From Streptomyces sp. NBC_00341 (GTDB lineage: Bacteria; Actinomycetota; Actinomycetes; Streptomycetales; Streptomycetaceae): a stretch of 64,000 bases of DNA. Made by a program: the position numbers and the translations under genes. The stretch covers positions 3,658,001 to 3,722,000 of the forward strand of contig NZ_CP108002.1 of assembly GCF_041435055.1 (NCBI RefSeq), read 5' to 3'. This document shows, piece after piece, positions 17,926-27,507 of this stretch (positions within the stretch are counted from its first letter, which is position 1; every line of letters begins with the position of its first letter). The notes beneath the pieces were generated by a model, which saw only the letters and a list, made by a program, of their open reading frames with translations, did no database searches and was not told the origin of the DNA.

Positions 17926-18034
17926 AACGCACCTTCCCCCATGAATCGGATGTCGCGGGCTGCTTGCCTGTCGCTACCACGCGTACATCGGACCAAAGTT
18001 GTCAATTATCAGTTTAGCTGCGGCCGCCACGCAA
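17926..18034 (-). promoter_or_regulatory. Promoter region of the esx operon
   Basis: AT-richer than its surroundings. On the minus strand a TTGACA hexamer (plus-strand TGTCAA at 17999-18004) is a candidate -35 box. No good -10 at the usual distance was found, so the exact promoter is unresolved. Confidence 0.45.
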
Positions 18035-18068
18035 TCCAACAGCCTTAGTCTTGCCTTGACTTGTTGGA
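18035..18068 (-). terminator. Hairpin after mycP copy 2
   Basis: Perfect 7-bp arms TCCAACA / TGTTGGA separated by 20 bases, just past the stop of the second mycosin gene. It would insulate eccB-mycP from the esx operon. Confidence 0.5.
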
Positions 18069-18071
18069 TAT

Positions 18072-19385
18072 TCACCTAATTACGCGGCTGCGACGGTCTC
18101 GCAACACGATCGCGGCGCCCGCGATCACTGCCACGAGAAGGCCTGTGGTAGCCAGCACGTAGATCGAGATCCGGGCGATGCGTTCCTTCCTTGTTTCACC
18201 CATCTGGAGCGCGATTGGTTCCGGTCCGGCGGGACCATTCGATACCGCCCGGTCAGGGGTGGGGGCGTTCACCGGATGTTCGTCGTCGTTGAGGGCGCGC
18301 ACCGGGTCGACCACTCCCCACCCGACGAATTTGTCCCGGCCGTTGACCGCGCGTTCCGCGGTCTGCTCGATCTGGGCCACCACCTGGTTCTGCTTCCAGC
18401 CCGGGTGCTTCGCCCGCAGGAGCGCGGCGACTCCGGCGACGTAGGGGGCGGAGAAGCTGGTGCCGTTGTCGACGCACTGGCCGCCCTTGGGGACGGTGGA
18501 CACCATGTCGACGCCCGGTGCCGCGACCCCCACGAAGTCGCCCATCTGGGAGAACGGCGCCCGCTCGTCGTTGCGGTCGGAGGCGGCCACCGCCAGGACG
18601 CCCTTGTAGGCCGCCGGGTACGTCACCTTGACCGCGCCGGCGAGTCCGTCGTTCCCGGCGGACGCGACCACGACGATGTCCTTGTTCAGCGCCTCGGCCA
18701 CCGCGAGCGCCAGGTCGGAGTCGGCCCGCAGGGGTTTGGCGGTGTCCTGGGAGATGTTGATGACCCGGGCGTGCTGCGCGATGGCGTGGCGGATGGCCGC
18801 GGCCATCGTCGTGGCGGTGCCGGTGCCCTTGTCGTCGTTCTGCCGGATGGGGATGATCGTCGCTTCCGGAGCGAGACCGACGAACCCCGTGCCCGAGCGC
18901 GGGCGGGCCGCGATGATGCCGGCGACCTTGGTGCCGTGGCCGACCGTGTCGACGGTGCCGTCACCGCCGCTCGGCTTGCCCTTGCTCTTTCCCTTGCCCT
19001 TCGAGGCGTCCGGGTCCTGGGACCCGTCCTTCGGCACCGGCAGCAGATCGGTCCCGGCCGCCCGGTCGACGGCGGACTTCAGCTGCGGGTTCGTGTCGTC
19101 GACACCCGTGTCGATCACCGCGACCCGGACGCCCTTGCCCTTGGTGTCCTGCCAGAGCTGGTCGAACACCAGCCGCTGGAGCGCCCAGGGGCGGCCCTGG
19201 ATCTGCTTCTTCATGGGGAAGGTGCACTCACCGCTGGCCTCGGAACCCGATTGCGGGTCGGATTCGTCGGCGGCGGCGAGCCCCGGCAGGGCGGCGCCCG
19301 CCGCGATCGTCAGGAGCAGCACGACGGCCGAGGAGCGGACTCCGTTACGAGTGGTGCGAGTAGTGCGAGTAGTGCGAGTGGTCAT
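18072..19385 (-). CDS. Mycosin (ESX-associated subtilisin-like protease), copy 2
   Basis: 437 residues. N-terminal Thr-Thr-Arg repeats (residues 2-13), signal peptide at about 14-39, triad Asp92 (VIDTG), His150 (VGHGTK) and Ser310 (NGTSFSAP), a Lys/Gly/Ser-rich insert between Asp and His (about 127-143), and a C-terminal membrane anchor (about 405-427) with RDRRSR behind it. Its start is 24 bases after the eccB stop, so the two are cotranscribed. Sequence divergence from the mycosin at 13715 indicates an old duplication with separate partners or substrates. Confidence 0.93.
   Translation of the reverse strand: MTTRTTRTTRTTRNGVRSSAVVLLLTIAAGAALPGLAAADESDPQSGSEASGECTFPMKKQIQGRPWALQRLVFDQLWQDTKGKGVRVAVIDTGVDDTNPQLKSAVDRAAGTDLLPVPKDGSQDPDASKGKGKSKGKPSGGDGTVDTVGHGTKVAGIIAARPRSGTGFVGLAPEATIIPIRQNDDKGTGTATTMAAAIRHAIAQHARVINISQDTAKPLRADSDLALAVAEALNKDIVVVASAGNDGLAGAVKVTYPAAYKGVLAVAASDRNDERAPFSQMGDFVGVAAPGVDMVSTVPKGGQCVDNGTSFSAPYVAGVAALLRAKHPGWKQNQVVAQIEQTAERAVNGRDKFVGWGVVDPVRALNDDEHPVNAPTPDRAVSNGPAGPEPIALQMGETRKERIARISIYVLATTGLLVAVIAGAAIVLRDRRSRVIR
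19351..19380. repeat. 9-bp tandem repeat at the start of mycP copy 2
   Basis: Three to four copies of GT(A/G)GTGCGA directly follow the start codon and encode Thr-Thr-Arg repeats. The period is a multiple of three, so slippage changes the length of the positive N-region of the signal peptide without a frameshift. Confidence 0.8.
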
Positions 19386-19409
19386 TACGCGCCTTCCTCC
19401 TCTCCGCCC

Positions 19410-20960
19410 TCAGGAACTCTGCGGCTGTTTGGCGCTGTTGGTATCGAGCCGGGGGCCCTTGGGCAGCAGGTTGGACCAGTTGTCCGGCACCGGAAGCGGC
19501 TTGACGTCCTTGTAACCGAGCCTGGTCTGCGCCTGGTTGACCTCGGCAGCCTGTTCCTCCGGGGTCGTCGGCTTCCCGGTGGCCCCGATCTTCGAGGGGT
19601 CCGCGCTGCTGTCGTTGTTCGTCTGTACGGCGTAGCGCAGTCCGGTGTCCGTCACCAGGAAGAGTGATCCGGTGGTGGGGGACGCTCCGTTGAACTGCCG
19701 GTACAGCACACCGCTGCCCGGTGTGACGTACGCGCTGGTGGCCCCGTCCAGGAAGCGGACGGGGTATCCGGAACCGGCCCAGGTGGTCAGCTTCGGGACT
19801 CCTGTCCCGGTGACGCCGTGCAGCACGTTGCAGACGGTCCCGGTCGGGGACGCGGTGTCGTTGGCCTGCGTCGGTACGTTCCTCGGCCAGCCGAACTTCG
19901 CGTAGAACTCGTCCGGGGAAGAGGTGAAGGACTGCGGTCCGACCTCGGTGGCCTGTGCCTTCTGGCCCAGCACCGCGGCCTCCGGGCTCGTCAGGAGCAG
20001 CCTGGCCACCAGGTCGGACACGGGTGCGACCGTTTTCGGCAGGACGACGTACTGCTGCATGCCGGTACCGGCCACGGCCTTGAGCACCGTGCCCACCTTG
20101 TTCAGGCGGGCGTCCAGGCCGTTGACGCCGGCCGGGGTACCGGCCTTGGCGGGCAGCTTCGGGAAGTCGACGGGCTCGCCGGCGTGCAGGGTGCCGAGCC
20201 AGTCCTTGGTGACCTTCTGGGGCCGTGCGCCCTCGCTGAACAGGGAGCGGCGCAGTACCTCGTCGCGGGCGGAGGGCTTGTCGCCGCCGCTGGTCCCGAT
20301 GACGTGCTGTGTGCCGTCCGCGTCCACCAGGTACCTGGTGCCGTTGCCGCCGTCCGCCTCGACGTAGAGGGCCTGGCCGCCGTGGAGCTGCTTCTTGCCG
20401 CCGACCTTGTCCGCGTCCCGGTCCGCGAGCAGGAAGACCGCCTTCTGCACGCCGCCTCCGGCTCCGGCGCCGGGCTGTTCGCAGACCACCCAGAGCTTGT
20501 TCCGTCCGGCGTCGTCCTTGCTGGGCAGCCGGTCGGGGGCGTACGGGATACCGAGCATCGGACCGCGCTGCAGCTTTCCGCTGTCCAGCTCGGACTCCTT
20601 CACCTGGAGCACGGAGGAGTTGCTCGGGTCCAGGAGCAGCTTCGCGGAGGAGAAGTTCAGCACCGGGTGCAGGCGCTTGACGCCCTTGGTCTCCAGGACG
20701 ACGTAGCGGGTCGTCGAATCACTGCCGACTATCACGTGGGCACCGGGGTCGTCCCAGCCGTCGGGAACCTTGGGCTTGAAGATCCCCCAGGCCCCGAAGC
20801 CCGCCAGCAGCAGGGCGCCCACCACCACTCCCGGCACCAGGGCGCGCAGCGGGCGCGGTGCCGCCTCGTCCGTACCGGCTGCGGACGGCTGCAGAAAGGC
20901 GGCGACCAGCCGCTTCTTCGCGAAGGTGTAGGCGTTGAGTTCGTCCCGCCGTGATGCCAT
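19410..20960 (-). CDS. eccB: Type VII secretion protein EccB
   Basis: 516 residues. A short cytosolic N-terminus (MASRRDELNAYTFAKKRLVAA, split by a charge change) precedes a single membrane helix at about 41-61, and the rest is the large periplasmic domain with the repeated beta units of EccB (TRYVVLETKGVKRLHPV, LLLDP...VLQV). EccB caps the ESX core on the outer face. ATG with GGGCAG upstream; divergent from eccE across 256 bp. Cotranscribed with the second mycosin. Confidence 0.95.
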   Translation of the reverse strand: MASRRDELNAYTFAKKRLVAAFLQPSAAGTDEAAPRPLRALVPGVVVGALLLAGFGAWGIFKPKVPDGWDDPGAHVIVGSDSTTRYVVLETKGVKRLHPVLNFSSAKLLLDPSNSSVLQVKESELDSGKLQRGPMLGIPYAPDRLPSKDDAGRNKLWVVCEQPGAGAGGGVQKAVFLLADRDADKVGGKKQLHGGQALYVEADGGNGTRYLVDADGTQHVIGTSGGDKPSARDEVLRRSLFSEGARPQKVTKDWLGTLHAGEPVDFPKLPAKAGTPAGVNGLDARLNKVGTVLKAVAGTGMQQYVVLPKTVAPVSDLVARLLLTSPEAAVLGQKAQATEVGPQSFTSSPDEFYAKFGWPRNVPTQANDTASPTGTVCNVLHGVTGTGVPKLTTWAGSGYPVRFLDGATSAYVTPGSGVLYRQFNGASPTTGSLFLVTDTGLRYAVQTNNDSSADPSKIGATGKPTTPEEQAAEVNQAQTRLGYKDVKPLPVPDNWSNLLPKGPRLDTNSAKQPQSS

Positions 20961-21216
20961 CTGCCCGACTTCTCCCCGTGGTTGTAGATGCCTCGCGAAC
21001 CGCCACCACTATGCCCGCCGACACTCGTCCGCCGCTGTGCGGGTACATGATTCAGGGAGTCTGCCAAACGCTCCCGTCCGGCCGTGGGCCTTGAGCCCCC
21101 GTTCGAACGCCCCGGCGCCGGTCGTGGGACAGTTGGCGGTCGCGGGCCGGTGTGCGAAGCGCGTCGGTCCACGCACACACGCCGTAGTGCCGTGACACGG
21201 AGGGACATACCGGGGG
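20961..21216. promoter_or_regulatory. Divergent eccB/eccE upstream region
   Basis: 256 bp without a gene. It must drive both ESX halves. No convincing operator dyad was found. Confidence 0.45.
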
Positions 21217-22455
21217 ATGAGCAGCGCGACGACCGCAGTGATGAGTGTGCACCCGAAGCCAGGACGCATCGGCGGGGTTCGGCTGCACCAGGTGGTGTTG
21301 ATGGAGGTCGCCGGCGCGCTGATGCTGATCGCGTGGGTGACGAACAGGGTCATGCTGGTGCCGATGGGCCTGGTCGCGGCGGTGCTGGTGCTGCTGGCGG
21401 TCGCGCGGCGGCGTGGACGGCCGGTGGTGGAGTGGCTCAACGCGGTCATGGCGCTGCGCGGGCGGCTGCGGGCCGCCCGGCAGCCGTGGTCCGCGGACGG
21501 GATCGATCCCGGGCTCGCGCCGGTCATCGAGTGCGACGCGGCGCTGCGGACGTACACCTACACCGACCGGCAGCGTGAGCGCTCCATCGGGATGGTGGGT
21601 GACGGGACGTTCCTGACGGCTCTGCTGCTCGTGCAGCCGCGCGACGAACCGCTGCGGACGGCCCGGGACGCCCGGCCGCTGGAGCTCGGCCTGCTGCACG
21701 AGGCCCTTGAGGTGGACGACATCCGGCTGGAGTCCGTCCAGGTCGTCCAGCACACGCAGCCCGCGCCCGGACCGCACCTGCCGGAGCAGGCCGCGGCGGC
21801 CCGCTCCTACGCGCCGCTCCAGGCCCAGGCCGGCACCCCCGCGATCCGGCTGACCTGGATCGCGCTGAAGCTCGCCCCCGAGCTGTGCCCGGAGGCGGTA
21901 CGGGCCCGCGGTGGCGGGATCGGCGGGGCGCAGCGCGCGCTGCTGCGGGCCACGGACCAGCTGGCGAGCCGGCTGACGGGGGCGGGGTTCGACGCCTCGG
22001 TCATGACAGAGGCGCAGGTGACGTCCGCCCTGGCGACCTCGGCCGGTGTCAGCCCGCAGGCCAGCGCCCTGGCGGTACGGGCGGACGCCCCGCTGCGGCG
22101 CACCACGGAGTCGACCCGCGCCTGGCGCTGCGACGACCGCTGGCACACGACCTACTGGGTCGGCCGCTGGCCGCACCTGGGCGCGGGGGCCGCGCCCACC
22201 GCGCAGCTGGTGGCGCTGCTCACCTCGATGCCGGCGCTGGCCAGTACGTTCAGCCTGGCGGTGTCGCGTGGGACCGGCGGCACTCCGGCCGTCAGCGGAC
22301 ACGTCCGCCTCACCGCGCGCGGCAGCAACGAACTGGTCTCGGTACGGCGTCAGTTGGAGCGTGCGGCGCGCGGGGTGAAGGTCAGCCTCGTCCGGCTGGA
22401 CCGCGAACAGCTGCCCGGCGTGCTGGCCACCCTGCCCCTCGGAGGTACCCGTTGA
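21217..22455 (+). CDS. eccE: Type VII secretion protein EccE
   Basis: 412 residues. Two membrane helices at about 25-43 and 45-63 are followed by a cytosolic/peripheral domain with VVEWLNAVMALRGRLR and the conserved WHTTYWVGRWP segment. EccE lies at the periphery of the ESX core complex and is the least conserved Ecc component; Streptomyces versions are of this length. ATG 21217 preceded by a G-run. Its stop overlaps the TTG start of the next gene. Confidence 0.88.
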   Translation: MSSATTAVMSVHPKPGRIGGVRLHQVVLMEVAGALMLIAWVTNRVMLVPMGLVAAVLVLLAVARRRGRPVVEWLNAVMALRGRLRAARQPWSADGIDPGLAPVIECDAALRTYTYTDRQRERSIGMVGDGTFLTALLLVQPRDEPLRTARDARPLELGLLHEALEVDDIRLESVQVVQHTQPAPGPHLPEQAAAARSYAPLQAQAGTPAIRLTWIALKLAPELCPEAVRARGGGIGGAQRALLRATDQLASRLTGAGFDASVMTEAQVTSALATSAGVSPQASALAVRADAPLRRTTESTRAWRCDDRWHTTYWVGRWPHLGAGAAPTAQLVALLTSMPALASTFSLAVSRGTGGTPAVSGHVRLTARGSNELVSVRRQLERAARGVKVSLVRLDREQLPGVLATLPLGGTR

Positions 22456-23222
22456 GCACCCACCGTACGACGCCCGCCGGGACCAACGGTCCGGCTCCGG
22501 CCACCCCTCGGGCGGCCGGGCGGAGCAGGCCCGGGTTCGGGCTGCTCGGCCCGCGCCGCGACCGGCACGTACTGCCCGTGGAGCAGCTTGCCGCGCTGCG
22601 GCTGCCGCTCGGTGACGACGGGGTCGTGGCGGGTGTCGACGCGAAGGGGCAGCCCGCGGTGCTCGGCCTGTTCCGCCCCACCCAGCTCGATGTCGTGGTC
22701 ATCGGCAGCGTGTGGACGGCGCAGGTGCTGGCGCTGCGCACGGCCGGTACCGGTGCGCGCGTCGCCGTCGAGACGGCCAGGCCGCAGGCGTGGACGGGGC
22801 TCGCGCAGGCGGCGGGCGGCGGTCAGCAGTGCATGACGGTGCACGACGTCAAGCAGGTGGGCCCGCAGGGCGCTTCGGTCACCAGCCCCGTGCTGGTCGT
22901 ACGGGACTGCGGTATGCGTCCGCCGCGCAGCCGGCTGGCGACGGGGCCGTGGCAGTCCGTGCTGACGCTGATGCCGTTCCTGGGTCCGTCGGCGCCGAAG
23001 CTGATCCAGAACGCCGGACTGGTCGGTATCCAGCGGGTCTCCCCGGAGGAGGCCGCTGTCCTCGGCCGGATTCTGCGGCTGCCGCAGGTGCAGGCGGAGG
23101 CGCTGCCCTCGCTCGGTGACGACATGGTGCTGTGGTGCACGACCCAGCACCGGAAGCTGGTCAAGCTCCAGCCGACCGACATCGAGGCCGGGCTCCTCGG
23201 CGTCCCGCGCCGGCTGGACTGA
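22452..23222 (+). CDS. Conserved ESX-locus protein, function unknown
   Basis: 256 residues. The TTG start at 22452 overlaps the eccE stop and has GGAGG 6 bases upstream, so translational coupling is certain. After a Pro/Gly-rich N-terminus (1-35), the protein reads as an alpha/beta domain (VLPVEQLAALRLPLGDDG, LDVVVIGSVWTAQVLALRTAG) with no membrane helix or catalytic motif visible. It probably binds the cytosolic side of the ESX complex or EccE. No family name is recognised. Confidence 0.75.
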   Translation: MSTHRTTPAGTNGPAPATPRAAGRSRPGFGLLGPRRDRHVLPVEQLAALRLPLGDDGVVAGVDAKGQPAVLGLFRPTQLDVVVIGSVWTAQVLALRTAGTGARVAVETARPQAWTGLAQAAGGGQQCMTVHDVKQVGPQGASVTSPVLVVRDCGMRPPRSRLATGPWQSVLTLMPFLGPSAPKLIQNAGLVGIQRVSPEEAAVLGRILRLPQVQAEALPSLGDDMVLWCTTQHRKLVKLQPTDIEAGLLGVPRRLD

Positions 23223-23246
23223 CCGGTCCGGTTCTCTGCGCGCTCC

Positions 23247-23276
23247 CTCGCACATTGGTCTTGACCAATGCGCGAG
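23247..23276. promoter_or_regulatory. DasR-like (dre) dyad upstream of the sortase substrate
   Basis: Core CATTGGTC-TT-GACCAATG (23253-23270), a perfect 8+2+8 inverted repeat extended to 14-bp arms with one mismatch. It matches the published DasR consensus ACTGGTCTAGACCAGT at 13 of 16 positions. It lies 83 bases upstream of the ATG at 23359, and could alternatively be the terminator of the eccE unit. Confidence 0.55.
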
Positions 23277-23358
23277 GATGTGCGGAGATCATGTGCGACG
23301 CCTTCACCAGGCCTTCGCATTCACTCTTCGCATCCGACCCGCAGGAGAACCACGCACC

Positions 23359-24642
23359 ATGCGCATATCCGCAGCCACCGCGGCCACCGTGCTCGGCGGG
23401 AGCCTCGCCCTGGGCCTCATATCCATTCCGGCTGCCCAGGCCACGCCTGCCGGCCCGTCGGAATGCGCCACCGACGCGTTCGGAGTCGCCGGGAAGTACG
23501 GCGAGTTCGTCCTCGGTGACGACGTCCACTCCCCCGACGCGGAGGGGGCGGTGGCCGTGGGCGGCAACGCCGACTTCCGCGGCGGGTTCAGCGTCGCCAA
23601 CGAGCTGACGGCGGCGGAGGTCGCCGCCCTGCCCGGACAGGCGTCGCTCGTCGTGCGCGGCGATCTCCTCAACGGCGGCTCTGTCACCGCCGTGATGAAG
23701 GGCAACGCGGCCGTCGGCGGCAAGGTCAGCGACCGTGCCGTCGAACTGCACTCCGGGTCCTTCCGCAAGGACGCCGGGCTGATCGACTTCGACGCCGAGT
23801 TCACCAAGCTGCGCGGCTACTCCGCCGCGCTGGCCGGGGAGGCGGCGACCGACGGCACCCAGGTGAAGGCGGACGGCAGCCGGCTCACCCTGACGGGCGA
23901 CAGCACCACCCGCAACGTCTTCCGGGTGACCGCCGGTCAGCTGGAGCAGGCCAAGGAGGTGTTCCTCAAGGTCCCGGCCGGTGCGACCTCCCTCGTCAAC
24001 GTCAGTGGCGACAGCTACGACATGGCCACGGCCGGCACCACCGGGTTCTTCCTGTCCGGCGGCCAGGACTTCGTACTGGACGACAAGCTCCAGAGCGCCT
24101 CCGACGGCAAGGTCCGGGCCCGCCTGCTGTGGAACTTCCCCGACGCCCGCACCATCACCAAGAACAGCCAGGCGGCCTGGCCCGGCAGCGTGCTGGCGCC
24201 GCGGGCCCACCTCGAACTGGGCACCGCCGCGCCGGTCAACGGCTCGGTGTGGGTGGCCTCCCTGCACGGCTCGGGCGGTGCGGAGACGCATCACTTCCCG
24301 TTCAGCGGCTGCCTGCCCGGGACCGGGGAGACCCCGTCGCCGGGTGAGACCCCGGGCGCCACGCCGCCGGTCGTCAGCACCCCGTCCGGTGCCACGACGC
24401 CCGCCCCGAGCGACACCCCGGCGGGCTCCGCCTCCCCGTCCGCCTCACCCTCCGGCTCCGCCTCGCAGCCCGCGGAAGCGGGCACGCCCACCCCGTCGCA
24501 GAGCAGCACGGCCCCCGCCGAGGGCGACCTGGCCTCGACCGGCAGCAGCGGCACCCTCCCGCTGATCGCCGGCACCGCGGTGGTGCTCGCGGCGGGCGCG
24601 GGACTGGTGGTGGCGTCCCGCCGCCGCTCGAAGCGCTCCTGA
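23359..24642 (+). CDS. Secreted choice-of-anchor A family protein with LAxTG sortase signal
   Basis: 427 residues. Signal peptide at 1-28 (cleavage after AQA), then a choice-of-anchor A domain (about 35-310: FVLGDDVHSPDAEGAVAVGG, DLLNGGS, FPDA..I..N....WPGSVLAPRAHLELG), a Pro/Ser/Thr-rich stalk (about 315-385), a sortase motif Leu391-Ala-Ser-Thr-Gly395, a membrane helix and a Arg/Lys tail. The LAxTG form is recognised by class E sortases in Streptomyces. GGAG sits upstream of ATG 23359. Likely a cell-wall-anchored surface protein or adhesin of aerial hyphae. Confidence 0.9.
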   Translation: MRISAATAATVLGGSLALGLISIPAAQATPAGPSECATDAFGVAGKYGEFVLGDDVHSPDAEGAVAVGGNADFRGGFSVANELTAAEVAALPGQASLVVRGDLLNGGSVTAVMKGNAAVGGKVSDRAVELHSGSFRKDAGLIDFDAEFTKLRGYSAALAGEAATDGTQVKADGSRLTLTGDSTTRNVFRVTAGQLEQAKEVFLKVPAGATSLVNVSGDSYDMATAGTTGFFLSGGQDFVLDDKLQSASDGKVRARLLWNFPDARTITKNSQAAWPGSVLAPRAHLELGTAAPVNGSVWVASLHGSGGAETHHFPFSGCLPGTGETPSPGETPGATPPVVSTPSGATTPAPSDTPAGSASPSASPSGSASQPAEAGTPTPSQSSTAPAEGDLASTGSSGTLPLIAGTAVVLAAGAGLVVASRRRSKRS

Positions 24643-24708
24643 TCCGCGAGCTGATTCGCTAGTAGATCCGCGAGCTGATCCGCGAGTGGATCAGCTCTCA
24701 GATCCGCC
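24641..24708. repeat. Degenerate 12-bp tandem repeat
   Basis: About five to six units related to GATCCGCGAGCT, with a 24-bp double period (units at 24641 and 24665 are nearly identical over 15 bases). It begins in the stop codon of the sortase substrate and runs to the terminator. It could extend the RNA structure in front of the terminator. Confidence 0.7.
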
Positions 24709-24741
24709 AAGCCGCCGGTCCGGGTTCCGGACCGGCGGCTT
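24709..24741. terminator. Bidirectional terminator
   Basis: Perfect 15-bp stem (AAGCCGCCGGTCCGG and its complement) with a 3-base loop, flanked by A and T at the ends. It lies between the convergent sortase-substrate gene and fbiC. Confidence 0.9.
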
Positions 24742-24752
24742 CGGTACCGCCC

Positions 24753-27335
24753 CTACGCGGGCAGCACCGGCAGCAGCTCCGGCAGGTGGCCGTCCGACGC
24801 GGTGGCCGCCGCCACCCGCTCCTCGGGCACCTCCCCGTACAGCGTCGTACGCGGCTTCGCCGGCCGGCCGGCGGCCTCGGCCACCGCGACCAGGTCCTGC
24901 ACGGACTTGTACGAGCCGTAACTCGACCCGGCCATCCGGGAGATCGTCTCCTCCATCAGCGTGCCGCCCAGGTCGTTCGCGCCCGAGCGGAGCATCTCGG
25001 CCGCGCCCTCCGTGCCCAGCTTCACCCAGCTGGTCTGGATGTTGGTGATGTGCGGGTGCAGGAGGAGTCGGGCCATCGCCGTCACCGCGCGGTTGTCGCG
25101 GTCGGTCGGCCCGGGGCGGGCGATGCCGGCCAGGTAGACGGGCGCGTTGGTGTGGATGAACGGCAGCGTCACGAACTCGGTGAGGCCGCCGGTCTCCTGC
25201 TGGAGGCCGGCGAGGGTCCTCAGGTGGCCGAGCCAGTGGCGGGGCTGGTCGACATGGCCGTACATCATGGTCGAGGACGAGCGCAGGCCCACCTCGTGGG
25301 CGGTCTTGATGACCTCCAGCCAGGTCGCCGTGGGCAGCTTGCCCTTGGTGAGCACCCAGCGGACCTCGTCGTCCAGGATCTCGGCGGCGGTGCCGGGGAT
25401 CGAGTCGAGACCGGCCTCCTTCGCGGCGATCAGCCACTCACGGATGGACATGCCGGTACGGGTGGCCCCGTTGACGACCTCCATCGGCGAGAAGGCGTGG
25501 ACGTGCATGCCGGGCACGCGTTCCTTCACCGCCCGCGCGATGTCGAAGTACGCGGTGCCGGGCAGGTCCGGGTGGATGCCGCCCTGCATGCAGACCTCGA
25601 CGGCGCCGACGTCCCAGGCCTGCGCGGCGCGGTCCGCGACCTGGTCCAGGGAGAGGGTGTACGCGTCGGCGTCGGTGCGCCGCTGCGCGAAGGCGCAGAA
25701 GCGGCAGCCGGTGTAGCAGACGTTGGTGAAGTTGATGTTGCGCGTGACGATGTACGTGACGTCGTCACCGACCACGTCCCGGCGCAGGGTGTCCGCGATC
25801 CGGCACAGCTCGTCCAGCGCCGGCCCGTCCGCGTGCAGCAGCGTGAGCGCCTGCTCGTCGGTGAGCTTCGTCGGGTCGTCGGCGGCCTGGCTCAGCGCCC
25901 CGCGGACGTCGCCGTCGATGCGGGACGGCACCATGCCGGGGGCGGCGGCCTCGCGGAGCGCCTCCCAGTCCCCGTACACCTCGTCGAAGTCGTCGCGGCG
26001 GTCGGAGGTGCGGCCCTCGGTGTCGATGGTGTGGTGCAGATCGGTGCGGCCGGAGGCGTTGAAGCCCTCGTCCGGCTCCTGCCAGGGCAGCCCGGCGGGG
26101 ATCGCCCCCTCCTTCGCGAGCCCGGTCTCCGGGTCCGCCAGCGCGCGGACGTGCGGGAGCAGGCGCGGGTCCAGCCAGGGCTCGCCGCGCTGGATGAACT
26201 CCGGGTAGATGGTGAGCCGTTCCCGCAGTGTGAAGCCGCTCTCGGCGGTCTTCTCCGCAAGCTCGTCGATGTGCGGCCAGGGGCGCTCGGGGTTCACGTG
26301 GTCGGGCGTGAGCGGCGAGACGCCGCCCCAGTCGTCGATCCCGGCGCCGATGAGCAGCGCGTACTCGGCGTCCACCAGGTTCGGCGGGGCCTGGATGCGG
26401 GCCGACGGGCCGAGGATGTGGCGGGCGACGGCGACGGCGGCGGCCAGTTCCTCCAGCTCCGCGTCCGGCATGCCGCGCATCGCGGTGTCCGGCTTGGCGC
26501 GGAAGTTCTGGACGATGACCTCCTGGATGCCGTGGTAGGCGCGGGCGGTCTTGCGCAGCTCGAAGAGGGAGTCGGCGCGCTCCTCGTAGGACTCACCGAT
26601 GCCGATGAGGATGCCGGTGGTGAACGGGACGTTGGAGCGGCCCGCGTCCTCCAGGACGCGCAGCCGTACGGCCGGCTCCTTGTCCGGTGAGCCGTGGTGC
26701 GGACCGCCCGGCTCCGACCACAGGCGGGTCGCGGTGGTCTCCAGCATCATGCCCATGGACGGGGCGACGGGCTTGAGCCGCTGGAGGTCCGTCCAGGTCA
26801 TCACGCCCGGGTTGAGGTGGGGCAGCAGCCCGGTCTCCTCCAGCACCCGGATCGCCATGGCGCGCACGTACGCGAGGGTGTCGTCGTACCCCTCGGCCTC
26901 CAGCCACTCCCGCGCCTCCGGCCAGCGGTCCTCCGGCCGGTCGCCCAGGGTGAACAGCGCTTCCTTGCAGCCCAGCTCCGCGCCCCGGCGGGCGATGTCG
27001 AGGACCTCGTCGGGCGAGAGGAACATGCCGTGCCCCTCGCGCCGGAGCTTGCCGGGCACGGTGACGAAGGTGCAGTAGTGGCACTTGTCGCGGCAGAGCC
27101 GGGTCAGCGGGATGAAGACCTTGCGGGAGTACGTGATGACACCCGGCCGGCCCGCGGCCTCAAGTCCGGCGTCCCGGACCCGGGCGGCGGAGGCTGCGAG
27201 ATCCGTCAGATCCTCGCCGCGCGCCTGGAGCAGGACGGCGGCCTCTGTCACGTCGAGGGCGACACCGTCGCGGGCCCGCCTGAGGGCACGGCGCATGGAA
27301 TTGGTGGTGGGGCGTCCGCTCTGAGCATCGGTCAT
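24753..27335 (-). CDS. fbiC: FO synthase, fused CofG/CofH
   Basis: 860 residues. Makes the deazaflavin 7,8-didemethyl-8-hydroxy-5-deazariboflavin (FO), the chromophore of coenzyme F420. Two radical-SAM domains are fused: CofG-like with Cys81-x3-Cys85-x2-Cys88 (CRDKCHYC) and CofH-like with Cys540-x3-Cys544-x2-Cys547 (CYTGCRFC). This one-polypeptide form is typical of actinobacteria. ATG 27335 was chosen because the upstream extension lacks coding character. Several likely F420 users are nearby (35297, 47043 and perhaps 45004). Confidence 0.97.
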   Translation of the reverse strand: MTDAQSGRPTTNSMRRALRRARDGVALDVTEAAVLLQARGEDLTDLAASAARVRDAGLEAAGRPGVITYSRKVFIPLTRLCRDKCHYCTFVTVPGKLRREGHGMFLSPDEVLDIARRGAELGCKEALFTLGDRPEDRWPEAREWLEAEGYDDTLAYVRAMAIRVLEETGLLPHLNPGVMTWTDLQRLKPVAPSMGMMLETTATRLWSEPGGPHHGSPDKEPAVRLRVLEDAGRSNVPFTTGILIGIGESYEERADSLFELRKTARAYHGIQEVIVQNFRAKPDTAMRGMPDAELEELAAAVAVARHILGPSARIQAPPNLVDAEYALLIGAGIDDWGGVSPLTPDHVNPERPWPHIDELAEKTAESGFTLRERLTIYPEFIQRGEPWLDPRLLPHVRALADPETGLAKEGAIPAGLPWQEPDEGFNASGRTDLHHTIDTEGRTSDRRDDFDEVYGDWEALREAAAPGMVPSRIDGDVRGALSQAADDPTKLTDEQALTLLHADGPALDELCRIADTLRRDVVGDDVTYIVTRNINFTNVCYTGCRFCAFAQRRTDADAYTLSLDQVADRAAQAWDVGAVEVCMQGGIHPDLPGTAYFDIARAVKERVPGMHVHAFSPMEVVNGATRTGMSIREWLIAAKEAGLDSIPGTAAEILDDEVRWVLTKGKLPTATWLEVIKTAHEVGLRSSSTMMYGHVDQPRHWLGHLRTLAGLQQETGGLTEFVTLPFIHTNAPVYLAGIARPGPTDRDNRAVTAMARLLLHPHITNIQTSWVKLGTEGAAEMLRSGANDLGGTLMEETISRMAGSSYGSYKSVQDLVAVAEAAGRPAKPRTTLYGEVPEERVAAATASDGHLPELLPVLPA

Positions 27336-27507
27336 GAAACGAGGATACGAGCGGGTAGCCGGCCGGTGACCGGCCGGATCTCCCGCAGGCCACACCCGCC
27401 CCCGGCGTCCCTCGGCCTGCGATCTCCCCGACCGGAGCCTGTCGTCGGCCGTCGCCCCTGGCGCCTCGGCCGCGCAACGGTCCGCGCCCCGTAGGGTCGG
27501 CACGGTG
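27336..27507. promoter_or_regulatory. Divergent fbiC/HAD upstream region
   Basis: 172 bp without a gene. GC-rich; no clear promoter box or operator was found. Confidence 0.35.
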
